Shown here: positions 10,698 to 20,810 of the stretch, one piece after another
Position numbering within the stretch: the stretch's first letter is position 1
Layout of the letters: each line of letters opens with the position of its first letter
From: Anisodus tanguticus
Lineage: Eukaryota; Streptophyta; Magnoliopsida; Solanales; Solanaceae
Assembly (NCBI GenBank): GCA_034509755.1
Contig: CM067557.1
Location: forward strand, 14,492,001-14,556,000
Direction of reading: 5' to 3'
Length of the DNA stretch: 64,000 bases
Notes under the pieces: model-generated
What the model was told of the DNA's origin: nothing
The model's input: the letters and a program-made list of their open reading frames with translations, nothing else
The model's database searches: none
Position numbers and translations under genes: made by a program

Positions 10698-11428
10698 ATG
10701 ACCCGAATTAGAAATTGGATATGAACGACGAATATGATGGTCTTATTGAGAATAAGACGTGGGAGTTGGTACTCCATTCTTCTGATGTTAATATTATTCG
10801 ATCTATGTGGATTTTTACTCATAAGGATAATTCTGATGGTTCTTTTGTGAGGCATAAGGCTTGTCTTGTAGGTGATGGTAAGACTCAGCAGGTTGGCGTG
10901 GATTGTGGTGAGACTTTTAAACTAGTGGTCAAACCGGCTACCATTCACACTGTTATCAGTCTGGCTCTTTTGAAAGCTTGGCCCATTCATCAGTTAGATG
11001 TGAAGAATGCATTCTTACATGGTGATCTTAAGGAGACCGTTTATATGCATCAACCCTTGGGTTTTTGAGACCCCAAATATCCTCATCATGTATGTTTAAT
11101 GAATAAGTCCTTGTATGGGCTTAAGCAGGCCCCACGAGCTTGGTATAAGAGATTTGCAGACTATGTTTCCTCTATTACGTTTCCGCACAACAGGTTTGAT
11201 AATTCATTGTTCATATATCGTCATGGTACTACCCTGACTTATATATTATTATATGTGGATGATATTATCTTGACTTCCTCTTCTAATGTTTTGCGCAAGT
11301 CTATCATGACAATTCTTAGTTATGAGTTTGCTATGAAAGACTTGGGGCCCTTGAGTTACTCTTTTGGGAATTGCTGTCACTCGTCATGCAGGTGGGTTAT
11401 TCTTATCACAACGGAAGTATGTCGTTGA
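10698..11428 (+). pseudogene. Copia reverse transcriptase (copy B)
   Basis: Opens with a private Trp-to-stop change (TAG, 10709-10711, in the DPNW block), then VNIIRSMWIFTHKDNSDGSF, HQLDVKNAFLHGDLKETVY and MHQPLGF followed by the stop (11066-11068) shared with copy A. SLYGLKQAPRAWYKRF and YVDD (about 11250-11261) follow. The frameshift near 11362 is shared with copy A. Confidence 0.88.
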
Positions 11429-12212
11429 GATCATTGAGCGAGCAGGTACGTGCAGGTCTACTTCCACACCAGTTGATACTAAACCCAAGCTGGGTGATGT
11501 GGCTGGCTCACCTTATAAGGATCTGACCCACTATCGCAGTCTTGCAGGGGCTTTTCAGTATCTTACTTTCACGAGACCAGATATTACGTATGACGTACAG
11601 CATATGTGCTTGTTTATGCATGATCCCAGGGTTGAGCACATGAATGCGCTCAAACGCATTATTCGATACATCCAGGGGATACTTGACTATGGTTTACATT
11701 TATATCTTTCATCGATATGGACACTTGTCTCGTATACAGATGTTGATTGGGGTGGTTGTTCAAATCCCAGACGTTCCATGTCTGGCTATTGTATGTTTCT
11801 TGGTAATAACTTGGTCTCGTGGTCTGCGAAGCGACAGTCTACATTATCACGCTCTAGTGCAGAGGCCGAGTATCGAGAGGTAGCCAATGTGGTCTCTGAT
11901 TCATGTTGGCTACGTAATCTTTTTTTAGAGCTTCATTGTCCCATTCAGAAAGCTACCTTGATTTATTGTGATAATATTAGTATAGTCTATATTTCTGGTA
12001 ATCCAGTTCAACACCAGCGCACTAAACACATCGAGATGAATATTCACTTTGTTTGCGAAAAGGTAGCTCGTGGACAAGTACGCGTCTGCCATGTCCCTTC
12101 CCGGTATCAAATTGTAGACATCTTTACCAAGGGTCTTCCATCGGTCCTTTTTGAAGATTTTAGGGACAGTCTCAGCGTACGAAGACGGTGCGCTATGACT
12201 GCGGGGGTGTGA
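11364..12212 (+). pseudogene. Copia RNase H region (copy B), open over 282 codons
   Basis: Reads TPVDTKPKLG, SLAGAFQYLTFTRPDI, SYTDVDWGGC, SWSAKRQSTLSRSSAEAEY, YCDNISIVYISGN, QRTKHIEMNIHFVCEKV and DIFTKGLP without a stop. The RNase H Asp-Glu-Asp set appears present (TDVDW, SSAEAEY, YCDN). Because the upstream frameshift and stops remain, this open frame cannot be reached from a normal start. Confidence 0.88.
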
Positions 12213-12515
12213 AAATATACAAGGATATACACGGTATACATTAATACCTTGTGTATATCGTGTATATCACGGAAACCCATAACAAGTGAGAAACCATGAT
12301 ATACACGGTATACACAGCCGTGTATATCACTGTTATGGTAACATATTTAGTGGTAGATTTTGCATATAATTAGTATTGTACATTTACCATAATTGTAGGA
12401 TTCTTGTACAAATAGAATAGGAATTTGGGAGTAGAATAAAAATAGGATTTTCCATATTGTGAAAATTGTAAATTGTATATATATTATTTCATTAAGTAAT
12501 CATTATAGTCAATCT
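12208..12515 (+). repeat. 3' LTR of copia copy B
   Basis: Starts TGTGAAAATATAC after the tract GCGGGGG. Contains a 16-bp inverted repeat, 12224-12239 against 12253-12268, with one G/T wobble, then the family 3' half (ACCATAATTGTAGGATTC, GAGTAGAATA). The exact end is unclear; the usual TTTCA end is not visible and 12515 is an estimate. Confidence 0.65.
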
Positions 12516-13402
12516 TTTAAGTTTGAATTTATTATAACGCAGACAATCTACAAAATCATTACAAGAAGGTCTTCGTTGGAAAGGTAAATTTGCTATAGCT
12601 TGTCGATCACTCCGGATAAGTATAACTTATAATTTGTTGTAACTTTTACAGATCTTAATCTTATTTATCTTGTAGGTTCCTATAATGGTTGGATCTTGAT
12701 GCTGCAAGTTTTGTGGGGTTGAGGCCAAAAACATGAGTAGCTATGGAGAGTGTAATTCATATGATAACGGTGGTTACTCCGTCGTGAATGGCGGTGAAAG
12801 AGTGATAGTAGTTAAGGAGAGAATGAGCTCTAACCATGTTTCCAGAAGAGTCAATGAGATAAATTTAACTTTGTTGCTTTAGTTCGTTCCATGGTCGACG
12901 CAAACCTCCGATTACTATGTCCGTCGGGATACTATCAAATACTAGAATAAAAGGGGTATGTTTACAAGCCTACAATCTCCTTGATTGTCATTTGCTTGTT
13001 CAGACTCGTTATTTTTTAATGGACGCTGATTTAATTGATTTTCTTGTATGAAAAAATAATTTTGTAGTACAAATACTACATAGTTGACAAAGTTTAGAAG
13101 ATTTCTCATACTTATTTTTTTAATATATTCTTACAGAATCCCCTCATATTAGTTATTAATCGTGTCGTTTCTTACAAAAAAATTTGAAGTGTGTTTCTGA
13201 TAGAGTTTGGACAAAAATAATGATAACCACACAATTGAGAAAATCAAGGAAAGATCTATTATTCTACAACTAATGAGCCAATATTGAATTCATGGTAGAA
13301 AAAGTGAAATAAAACTAAGCGGAGGAAATGTTATAAGAACCTGAATGGAGTAGTAAAGTTTTGTAACATTAAATAGTCACATCCTCTACGTCTGTGTATA
13401 TA
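12516..13402. other. Unique-looking spacer holding one small ORF
   Basis: Apart from the 49-codon ORF at 12733-12882 I see no gene and no recognised repeat. A possible splice acceptor (pyrimidines then TTTACAG at 12644-12650, and TTGTAG at 12670-12675) precedes the small ORF. Confidence 0.45.
12733..12882 (+). CDS. Small ORF, 49 residues, unknown function
   Basis: ATG at 12733 to TAG at 12880-12882. The protein is polar and charged: an N-terminal Tyr/Gly/Asn-rich part (SSYGECNSYDNGGY), then VVNGGERVIVVKERMSS and a hydrophobic end, NLTLLL. There is no clear signal peptide, membrane span or cysteine pattern. It lies in sequence that does not look like any mobile element here and is preceded by possible 3' splice sites, so it may be the last exon of a longer gene or a gene fragment. 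I do not recognise the family; an ORF of this length can occur by chance, but its composition looks protein-like. Confidence 0.35.
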   Translation: MSSYGECNSYDNGGYSVVNGGERVIVVKERMSSNHVSRRVNEINLTLLL

Positions 13403-13605
13403 TGGTAAAAGAATATTTCCCAATATACTTTCATTAACTGTATTAATTGTATATCTCATATTTTATGTAAAATTATAATCTTTTTGTAATTAGGTTAATT
13501 AGTTACCTAGTTTGTATCAAAGTAAATATTCTTGTAACCTTATATATATATATATATATATATTGTAAATCATTCATCAATAAAATCAAGGGAACATATC
13601 ATTTA
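13403..13605 (+). repeat. 5' LTR of the 13403-20709 copia element
   Basis: Starts TGGTAAAAGAATATTTC; the 3' LTR starts TGTAATAGAATATTTC. The shared body includes AATTAGGTTAATTAGTTACC and GTTTGTATCAAAGTAAATA. The main length difference is a longer (TA)n run here (about 13542-13562). The end is estimated just before the primer-binding site. Confidence 0.8.
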
Positions 13606-13619
13606 TGGTATCAGTAGCC
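13606..13619 (+). promoter_or_regulatory. Primer-binding site (initiator tRNA-Met type)
   Basis: TGGTATCAGTAGCC directly follows the 5' LTR and resembles the plant copia consensus TGGTATCAGAGCC, complementary to the 3' end of initiator tRNA-Met. It is where minus-strand DNA synthesis starts. Confidence 0.8.
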
Positions 13620-13783
13620 TAAAACTACAAACCCTACCCTTGCCGCCGATACACCTTCTCGGCCGCCACCTTTTTCCCACGTCGGAACCCTAGCCACTGA
13701 CCTCTCCCCCCACTTTTCCCCACGACGAAACCCTAGTTTTTTCGATCATTCTCCCTCCCTCTTCCACCTAAATTTCCTCTTCC

Positions 13784-13882
13784 ATGAATGACAAAACCAA
13801 ATTCCATCCGGCACCTGCCGTAAACAACATTAAAAACTTCATCCTTGTGACTCTTGAGATGGAAAATGGTCAATTTCTCTAA
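13784..13882 (+). pseudogene. Copia gag N-terminal stub
   Basis: ATG at 13784 opens a frame reading MNDKTKFHP, VNNIKNFILVTLEMENGQ, the N-terminus of a copia Gag of this lineage. It stops at 13880-13882, where hAT sequence has already begun (from about 13871). The rest of gag is gone; copia sequence resumes only after 16024, near the protease. Confidence 0.75.
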
Positions 13883-13998
13883 GAATATATTAAGTTCCAA
13901 AATTTTATCTCAATCATCATCTACAAGCATATCCCTTGGATTTTGATTATGGGCGTTAAATAATAAAGTTATAGGTCTTCTATACTTGTGAGCAACAA

Positions 13999-15375
13999 CT
14001 AATTGTTCATACAAAGAATTTCATCTAGTTGCAACTTCTTCTGAAATTTTCCTATAAGGTAATCCACAATCATGACATGTTTTTCATACTCTTTGCGTCT
14101 TTGTATTTTATTACCTTTAAAAATAAAGTTGATAGCAAATTGTACTTTATCAAGGATGTCTTTAAAAAGTTTTAGGTCATCCTTTACAACTAAGTTATAA
14201 ATATGACATGCACATCTAACATGAAAAATATCGAAAAAAGATGGAGTCAATCAAGTTTTTAAAATGTTTACAGCAAAATCACTAGAAGAAGCATTATCTA
14301 ATGTAATAGTCATAATTTATCAGTAATTTCATAATATTCACTAATTTCATGAATATTTTATGAAATAAAAGCTCTAGTGTTTCTTTCCGAAAAATGCCGA
14401 CCCTACCATTAGTCTGCCTATCATCAATATATCTATATGCTAATATATGTTTTTGCATAGACCAATTCTGATCTATCCAATGACATGTAACAGTTAAATA
14501 ATCATTAACATTAGTATTACGGCCTATGTCAGAAGTGATAACCACTTTGCCATTAAAATGATACAATGCATAACGTAAAAATTATTGATATTCATGCGCA
14601 AATTTTAAAAACATATCTTCTAACAGACGATCTAGGAAAATCGTTAAAAACAGAATTTTATGTTTCTCGAATGTAATGAATAAAACCAGGAGAGGAAGAA
14701 AATGAAAAAGGCAAACCCTCCACAGGAACTACTCTTGCTATATTTTCCCTATCTTTGTGTTTATCATATTTAGGACCTATAACTCCCCCCGTCATCGGGT
14801 TAATTCGACCCTGTACTTGGTCGGGGACATTATGTGAACCTTGTCCTGACTTAGAAGGCATTTGCACACCCGATATTTCAGCCAAGTATTGGTTATACCT
14901 TGCTTGATCAGAGTTTTTTACATGTATCATTAAACCTCCCGTCCCACCTTGACCTTTTCCAGTTTTGAATTTATAAACTTCGCGACAAATTTTACAAATA
15001 GCTAGTTGATTAGGAATGTCCCTATCAAAAAAATCTCATTCAGGTTATTTTAATTTTCGTTGTTTTTGTCTTCGACTCATACAAGGGGGAATATGAGGCA
15101 TTCCATTTTCAGTTTCAGCCTGAGACTCAGTCTGAGCCTGAGGTGGAAGTGCATTAGTGGGTTTGTTATCTAAATTATCTTCTAATTCATTTTCTAAATT
15201 AAAGTCTGGTTCAGATACAGAATATACCTCATAATCTAATGGTATATTAATATTAACATTAAAAATCAGTTTCATCTACATGAGTGAAATCGTCGTAATT
15301 AGGATTACTAGAAGATGCACCCTTACCCATGTTACTCCTAGTACCTCTACCAGAAAAACGTCCACTTCGTTCCAT
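13999..15375 (-). pseudogene. hAT transposase (BED/RICESLEEPER type), broken
   Basis: The start ATG is at 15375 and opens MERSGRFSGRGTRSNMGKGA, reading 38 residues before a frameshift after DETDF. Next come an acidic stretch (FNLENELEDNLDN), the BED zinc-finger region (CKICREV-like, about 14940-15025 in pieces) and the transposase core: YHFNGKVVITSDIGRNTN, HWIDQNWSMQKHILAYRYID and FFDIFHVRCACHIYNLVVKD. The C-terminal dimerisation domain is absent. hAT transposases cut and paste DNA using an RNase H-like fold; this copy is split over at least four frames. Confidence 0.82.
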
Positions 15376-15672
15376 TATAATTATGCAAATAAATAATTAT
15401 AGTTAATGAAATTAAGTATGATAATTAAAATTAAGTAACAATAATAATTTAAAGAAGGAACGAAGGTACCAAACGCCGACGTAACGTCGACGCATTGAAA
15501 CTTTGCTCGATGATACTCAAGCTAGTTGCCAACTTCACTTCCAATTTTTAAACTTTGATAGAAATTACCAAATAAAATACAATATTTAGTGTGCAATTTA
15601 GACTTGTAGAGAGAGAGAGAGATTAGAGAGATGGTAGGAAGATTTGTGAGAAAAATGAAGAGGAAAATGAGG

Positions 15673-15680
15673 TATTTATA
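15673..15680 (-). promoter_or_regulatory. TATA box of the truncated hAT element
   Basis: TATAAATA on the minus strand within CAACTATAAATACC, about 300 bp before the transposase ATG at 15375. The same motif and spacing occur in the other hAT copy (37820-37827), which supports it as the element promoter. Confidence 0.6.
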
Positions 15681-16263
15681 GTTGAGAAAATAGGGTTATA
15701 GTATAAATATACTAACTTAGGGGTTAAAAATAAATATTAAGGGGTAGGGGGTTTATGGGGTGGGGGGGGGGGGGGGGAATGGCCATTACTAGCTGTTTCC
15801 AACGACTAAAATTGAAATGGTCGTTTGTGCAACGATTAGTTACTGCAATGGAGGGACGAGCCCTAGTCCCCTCCCAAGTTCGAACACCGATACCGATATT
15901 TTTCATCCCATTTATAAGAGGGGTCGGGTCGGGGCGGGGCGGGTAGTGGGGAGGGCCGGGGCGGGGTGGGTAGCGGGGAGGGCCGGGGCGAGATCAGGCC
16001 GACCCGACCCACTAGACAACCTTAGTCCTCGTCGACCGGAAATAGCCAGCAGCGACTGCGGTAGTGGAAGCACCCTCCACCGTGGCTTTCCTACCCTCCA
16101 TGGGCTGCGTGGACCCCATCGTCATGGGCCTCCCCTCCTTGCCCGTATACGATATCCTCGTGGACTCTACCTCAGACCTGACAGGCCCAACCTGGCATAC
16201 TTGGCCCACGTCCATAATAGGCCTACACAACACAGCTCCCCCCCTGCCATCAACTTATGCACC

Positions 16264-16736
16264 GACTGATATTGAGGCAGTTATGAGCACAATGTCACTC
16301 AACACTCCAGACAAAAATTGGTATATGGACACATGCGCCACATCTCACATGACGGCATTACAAGGTACTCTCTTATCTTATTCCAATTAGAGTAATTTAA
16401 ATCGGAATATTGTTGTTGGTAGTGGACAAGGCATTCCCATCCGTGGTTAGGGTCATTCCTCCCTATCCCCGCCACATCCACCACTAATCTTAAAAAATGT
16501 CTACATGCCCCTAAACTCATTAAGAATCTAATCCTTGTGCGATGTTTCACAACTGATAATTGGGTTTCCCTTAACTTTGACTCTTTTGGTTTTACTGTAA
16601 AGGATTTTACGACAGGGAGACGAATAATGAGATGTGACAGCACCGGAGATCTATACCCTATTTCAAACACCGTTTACAATCCAGCCTCAGTTCCCTCAAC
16701 CTTTGTTGCTCTTTCATCTTCCTTATGACATTCTAG
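16264..16736 (+). pseudogene. Copia protease fragment (13403-20709 element)
   Basis: Copia sequence resumes after the hAT with TDIEAVMSTMSLNTP, then NWYMDTCATSHMTALQG. The catalytic motif reads D-T-C rather than D-T-G, which should destroy protease activity. A stop follows at 16388-16390. Pre-integrase text (NLILVRCFTTDNWVSLNF, GFTVKDFTTGRRIMRCDS) continues in other frames. Confidence 0.8.
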
Positions 16737-17745
16737 ATTAGGACATCCGAGAGACTCTGTTTTACGCTCCCTTAAGAAAAATAATTTTATTAATGGCAAC
16801 CGTATTTCTAGGACTCCTATATGTGAATCTTGCGTTTTTGGGAAACATGTCAATTTACCATTTTCTGCATCCACAAATTGTACTTTAATGCCTTTCGATA
16901 TCATACATAGTGATTTGTGGACATCCCCTATTTTGAGAACGACTCGCCATCGATATTATGTGTTGTTTTTGGACGATTATTCTAACTTTGTATGGACTTT
17001 TCCAATTGGAAATAAATCCCAGGGCTACCCCATTTTTTCTTCATTTAGTGCTTTCGTAAAAACACAATTTGAAAAGAGCATTAAATGTTTTCAATATGAC
17101 AATGGCAGGGAATTCGATAATAACTATTCAAACCGTTTTCTCCAAAAATGGTCTTACCTTTCGTTTTTCCCGCCCTTACACATCTTCCTAAAATGGTAAA
17201 GCCGAACGGAAAATCTGAACCATAAACAACCTCATTCGTGCCCTACTTGCTCATGCTTCAATTCCCCCTCAATTCTGGCATTACACACTCTCCATGGCCA
17301 CCTATCTCCTAAACAGAATCCCAAACAAGTTTCTAGCACAACGGTCTCCCACCTAAGTTCTATTTTGTAGGAACCCCTCCTACCAACACTTGCGTATTTT
17401 TGGATGTATTTGTTACCCTCTCTATCCGACCACTCACAAACTCCAACACTGGTCTTCCCCGTATGTGTTTCTGGGCTACCCTGCCAATCATCGTGGTTAC
17501 TTTTTCTATGACTTGTCAAGCCGTAAAATTATTATTTCACGTCATGTCCTATTTGATGAGTCTCGATTCCTCTCTGCCTCTCTACACTCGCCACTTCGAC
17601 ATTCCTATGACTTCCTAGATGATGGCCTAAACCCACTTCTAATTCACCATTTACATAGTCCGTCGTCCCAGAATCCGGCACCCGCCACCACCTCGGGCAG
17701 TCCGAGACTAGCTGCCCACCCAATTCGGCCGATGGTGGCCTAGAA
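16725..17745 (+). pseudogene. Copia integrase fragment (13403-20709 element)
   Basis: The HHCC block reads SRLGHP, then CESCVFGKH; the Trp before the first His is a TGA stop (16727-16729). The core reads FDIIHSDLWTSPI (first Asp), YDNGREFDN (second Asp, with the usual Cys changed to Tyr) and KAERKI (Glu) in a shifted frame after 17199. The tail reads RIFGCICYPLY and CHRGYFFYD-like text to about 17740. The triad is recognisable but broken up by frameshifts. Confidence 0.83.
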
Positions 17746-17959
17746 CAGGCCGCCTCAGGGTGATTCCGTAGCCATCTCTCAGCAAACCGAGGTTCGGCCA
17801 ACCAGTTTCGTTACCCATGCCCTTTCTACTCTTTTCGGAAGTCTCGTGACAAACCCCCCTCCTATCCCGTGTCCCGAGACACACTCTCGGACCATGGAAA
17901 CATGTGCCATGCACGGAATGCATAAACTTAAACGGTTGTTTAACCTTTCCATTTCAGTT

Positions 17960-18640
17960 GTCGGTCCCTTGTTACTCGAATGATGCCTTGTCCGACCCTA
18001 ATTAGAAAGCCGCAATGATTGACGAATATAATGCTCTTATTGATAATAAGACGTGGGACCTAGTACCCCGTCCACCTGATGCGAACCTTATTCGTTCTAT
18101 ATGGATTTTTAAAGATAAAAAGAAATCTGATGGTTCTTTTGAGAGGTACAAGGCTCGTCTTGTAGGTGATGTCAGGTCTCAACAGGTGGGAGTAGACTGT
18201 GATGAAACGTTCAGCCCGGTCGTAAAGCCTGCAACCATCCAGACCATCCTCAGCATTGCCGTATCCAAGTCTTGGCCTATTCATCAGCTTGATGTCAAGA
18301 ATGCATTTTACATGTGGATCATCATGAAATGGTATATATGCATCAGCCTATGGGTTTCAGAGATCCTATTCATCCGAATTATGTGTGTATGTTGCGGAAA
18401 TCGCTCTATAGACTGAAACAGGCTCTTCGAGCATGGTGCCAGCGGTTTTCCAATTATGTTTCCTCTATCGATTTTTCACACAGCAGATCTGATCATTCCT
18501 TGTTCATCTACAACAAGGGTACAAACATGGATTGGCTTACCTATTATATATATTGATGACATCATCCTCACCACATCATCTGATGCTCTCCGCCGGTCCA
18601 TTATGTCTCTCATTTCCTCTCAGTTTGCTATGAAAGATCT
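17960..18640 (+). pseudogene. Copia reverse transcriptase (13403-20709 element)
   Basis: DEYNALIDNKTWDLVPRPPD and HQLDVKNAF are clear, followed by a frameshift near 18310, then MVYMHQPMGF, KSLYRLKQALRAW and the polymerase box YIDD at about 18550-18561, a conservative change from YVDD. Three overlapping frames are needed to read it through. Confidence 0.85.
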
Positions 18641-20531
18641 GGACCCTCTGAGTTCTTTCTTGGGCATCTCTGTCACTCGACATTCTGGCGGCCTATTTCT
18701 ATGTAAGAAGAAATACGCTGAAGAGATCCTTGACCGTGCAGGCATGGCATCTTGCAAACCATCCCACACGCCTATAGACATTAATTTCAAGCTCAGCGCT
18801 GATTCCAACCCTTCATATTCAGACCTGAATCACTATCGTAGCCTAGCTGGGGACCTACAGTACCTCACATTCACGAGACCAGACATGTCTTATGTCGTGC
18901 AACAAATCTTCTTGCATATGCACAGTCCGACGGAAGCACACATGCATGCCCTCAAACGTATTTTACTATACGTCCAAGGTACACTTCACTTCGAATTACA
19001 TCTATACAGGTCTTCACTCACAAGTCTCACTGCCTATTCTGATGCTGACTAGAGTGGATGTCATGATACCCGACGCTCCACGTCTTGTTATTGCATTTTT
19101 CGCGGAGATAACCTATTATCTTGGTCTTCCAAAAGGCAACCTACACTATCCCGATCCAGCGCAAAAACATAATACAGAGGTGTTGCTAACGTCTTCTTTG
19201 AGTCTTGTTGGATCCGTAACCTTCTACATGAGCATCACTGCTCGATTAGCTCTTTCCTTTCATCGGTCGGTAAGTGCATCATATTCCTATTAAGTGAGGC
19301 GACAGTTGCTAAATAAAAAGGTGGCGCCATTCCCGCTAAAGAAAAATCAATTCTTCATCCAATCTCTGTTCCGGATTCTGGTCTTACCAAGTCATCTTTC
19401 TCTAAGGCTAAATAGCTAAATATCCCTGTACTCTTTTTTCCTATTTTCTTTATTCTTTCATGTCGAGCTTTCGAAAGCCACTGGGGAGGGAGAATGAACG
19501 ATCGACTACTAAAGATCTTGAATAAAGCATTGATAGCTTTGTAGAGGAGAAAAATTTTGATTCTTCTTGAAGGTGTTCCTTGCATGCTGAAGTGAACAGG
19601 GGTGGTACCAACTACGACTAGAAAGCGGTCACTCCTGTCAATGAGTACCATTCATAGTTGTCTATGTTAGTAACATAGCCATAACGACTATGTTTTACTG
19701 CTTGAGGTGGTGATAGCTTTTATATATTTGCTTAATTATAAGCTTGCATAGTGCTCTTCCTATTTGTTTTCTCAGCTTTCTTCTGTCGAACCGAACGAAG
19801 ATTGTTTCTCGTACCTATTGGACTGATATCTTCTCTTTCACTCTCTTTCTTCATTCAGAAAAGGTGAAGATTGAATCGGGAACCGAAAACGAATGAGGAA
19901 CAGACTTGTCCTTTGGTTGAGTTTGCTTCACTTCCTGAGCCCTCACCACTTCCTGCGACAACTAACAAGGGGAATTTAGGACAACTCGTTCATTTAGCAC
20001 AACTTCATTATTTATGCAGGGTCGGGTTAAATGAGTTCCGCGGGTAAGCAATTCGGTGCAAGCTCCAGCTGATGCCATTGATGTAAAAAAGACATCTAGA
20101 AACTTGCAAACAAGCCTTCCCTCCCTCACACCTGATTCAATAGCGCTGGTAATTCCTCCAACACCATCCACCGCGGATACGATAGATGATTCTATGCCAT
20201 CCTCTTCCCTTCTTGTCTATCTCCTTCGATCAGCTCCTGGAATTTTGGGTTGTTTTACTCTATTTCAAACAGTAAGCAACACTTTTCTATTGTGATAATA
20301 TTAGTGCGATATATCTTTCCGGCAATCTCGTCCAACATCAGCGCACTAAACACATTGAGATGGACATTCATTTCGTTCGCGAAAAAGTGGCTCGTGGTCA
20401 AGTTCGTGTCCTTCATGTTCCTTCCAGATATCAGATTGCCGACATCTTCACCGAAGGACTTCCGCGCATACTATTTGATGATTTTCGAGCTAGTCTCAGT
20501 GTTCGAGAACCTCCCGCTTCGACTGCGGGGG
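18641..20531 (+). pseudogene. Copia RNase H, split by a foreign insert
   Basis: The first part reads FAMKDLDPLSSFLGISVT, KKKYAEEILDRAGMAS, YRSLAGDLQYLTFTRPDM and TAYSDAD, then a stop at 19050-19052 where DADW is expected, and continues degenerate to CWIRNL at about 19250. The remainder resumes at about 20276 with TLFYCDNISAIYLSGN, QRTKHIEMDIHFVREKVARG, DIFTEGLP and the terminal STAGV. Comparison with 11364-12212 shows that the two halves belong together and that about 1 kb was inserted between the tryptophan block and YCDN. Confidence 0.85.
19251..20275. other. Foreign insert of about 1 kb in RNase H, possible organelle DNA
   Basis: This sequence matches nothing else in the window and is less AT-rich than its surroundings. 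Stretches such as TTCGAAAGCCACTGGGG, AGAAAGCGGTCACTCC and TCTCTTTCACTCTCTTTC have a style I associate with plant mitochondrial intergenic DNA, but I cannot verify this. There are no terminal inverted repeats and no clear target duplication, which fits insertion of an organelle fragment during break repair. No intact gene is seen in it. Confidence 0.4.
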
Positions 20532-20709
20532 TGTAATAGAATATTTCTCAATATTCTTTCATTGATTGTATATCTCCTATTTTAGGTAGAATTATAATCC
20601 TTTTATAATTAGGTTAATTAGTTACCTAGTTTGTATCAAAGTAAATAGTTTTGTAACCTTATATATTGTAAATCATTTATCAATAAAATCAAAGGAACAT
20701 ATTTCTTTA
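20532..20709 (+). repeat. 3' LTR of the 13403-20709 copia element
   Basis: Starts TGTAATAGAATATTTC after the purine tract CTGCGGGGG (20523-20531) and matches the 5' LTR apart from single-base changes and a much shorter TA run. Ends near TTTCTTTA (20703-20709). Confidence 0.8.
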
Positions 20710-20810
20710 CGTGGACGATTGTGATTTGGCAAAGTTGCAAGTATGCTATTGGTAATGAGAAACATTTCACATTGTTCAAAATCTTCAATAACATGATAAA
20801 TTTTTAACGA

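Larger units (their letters stand above)
9071..12412 (+). repeat. Long direct duplication, copy B
   Basis: Matches copy A (5819-8840) from TTGATACCCC through the copia fragment and into the LTR. Without the SINE and its extra target copy it is within about 20 bp of copy A in length. It carries its own private lesions plus those shared with copy A, so the duplication came after the copia element was already broken. Confidence 0.88.
9886..12515 (+). mobile_element. 5'-truncated copia element (duplication copy B)
   Basis: Same truncation in integrase (AAAGCCGAACG at about 9886) as copy A, then reverse transcriptase, RNase H and a longer piece of 3' LTR. It keeps some reading frames that copy A has lost; for example 11364-12212 is open over 282 codons across RNase H. 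Confidence 0.9.
13871..16024 (-). mobile_element. hAT transposon, truncated copy, minus strand
   Basis: Aligns on the minus strand with the 5' two-thirds of the complete hAT copy at 37479-40830. Its 5' end is at 16024, where the reverse complement starts TAAGGTTGTCTAGTGGGTC against TAAGGGTGTACAGTGGGCC in the other copy. The 3' end is lost: homology stops at about 13871 inside the copia gag stub, so the C-terminal part of the transposase and the 3' terminal repeat are missing. A GC-rich, G-run-dense 5' region and a long poly-G tract (15755-15777) are also present in the other copy. Confidence 0.85.
13403..20709 (+). mobile_element. Copia element with nested hAT and foreign DNA inserts
   Basis: Two related LTRs (13403-13605 and 20532-20709) bracket gag start, protease, integrase, reverse transcriptase and RNase H. 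The gag body is replaced by a truncated hAT transposon (about 13871-16024), and RNase H is interrupted by about 1 kb of unrelated sequence (about 19251-20275). No matching 5-bp target duplication was found at the two ends (ATATA left, CGTGG right), so a boundary may be off or the flank altered. Confidence 0.88.

Noticed and set aside
13542..13562. (TA)n run as a possible regulatory element
   Set aside because: Simple-sequence expansion inside an LTR; the other LTR has a much shorter run.
15817..16269. ORF of 150 codons
   Set aside because: Arises from the G/C-rich end of the hAT and the copia linker; no protein-like pattern.
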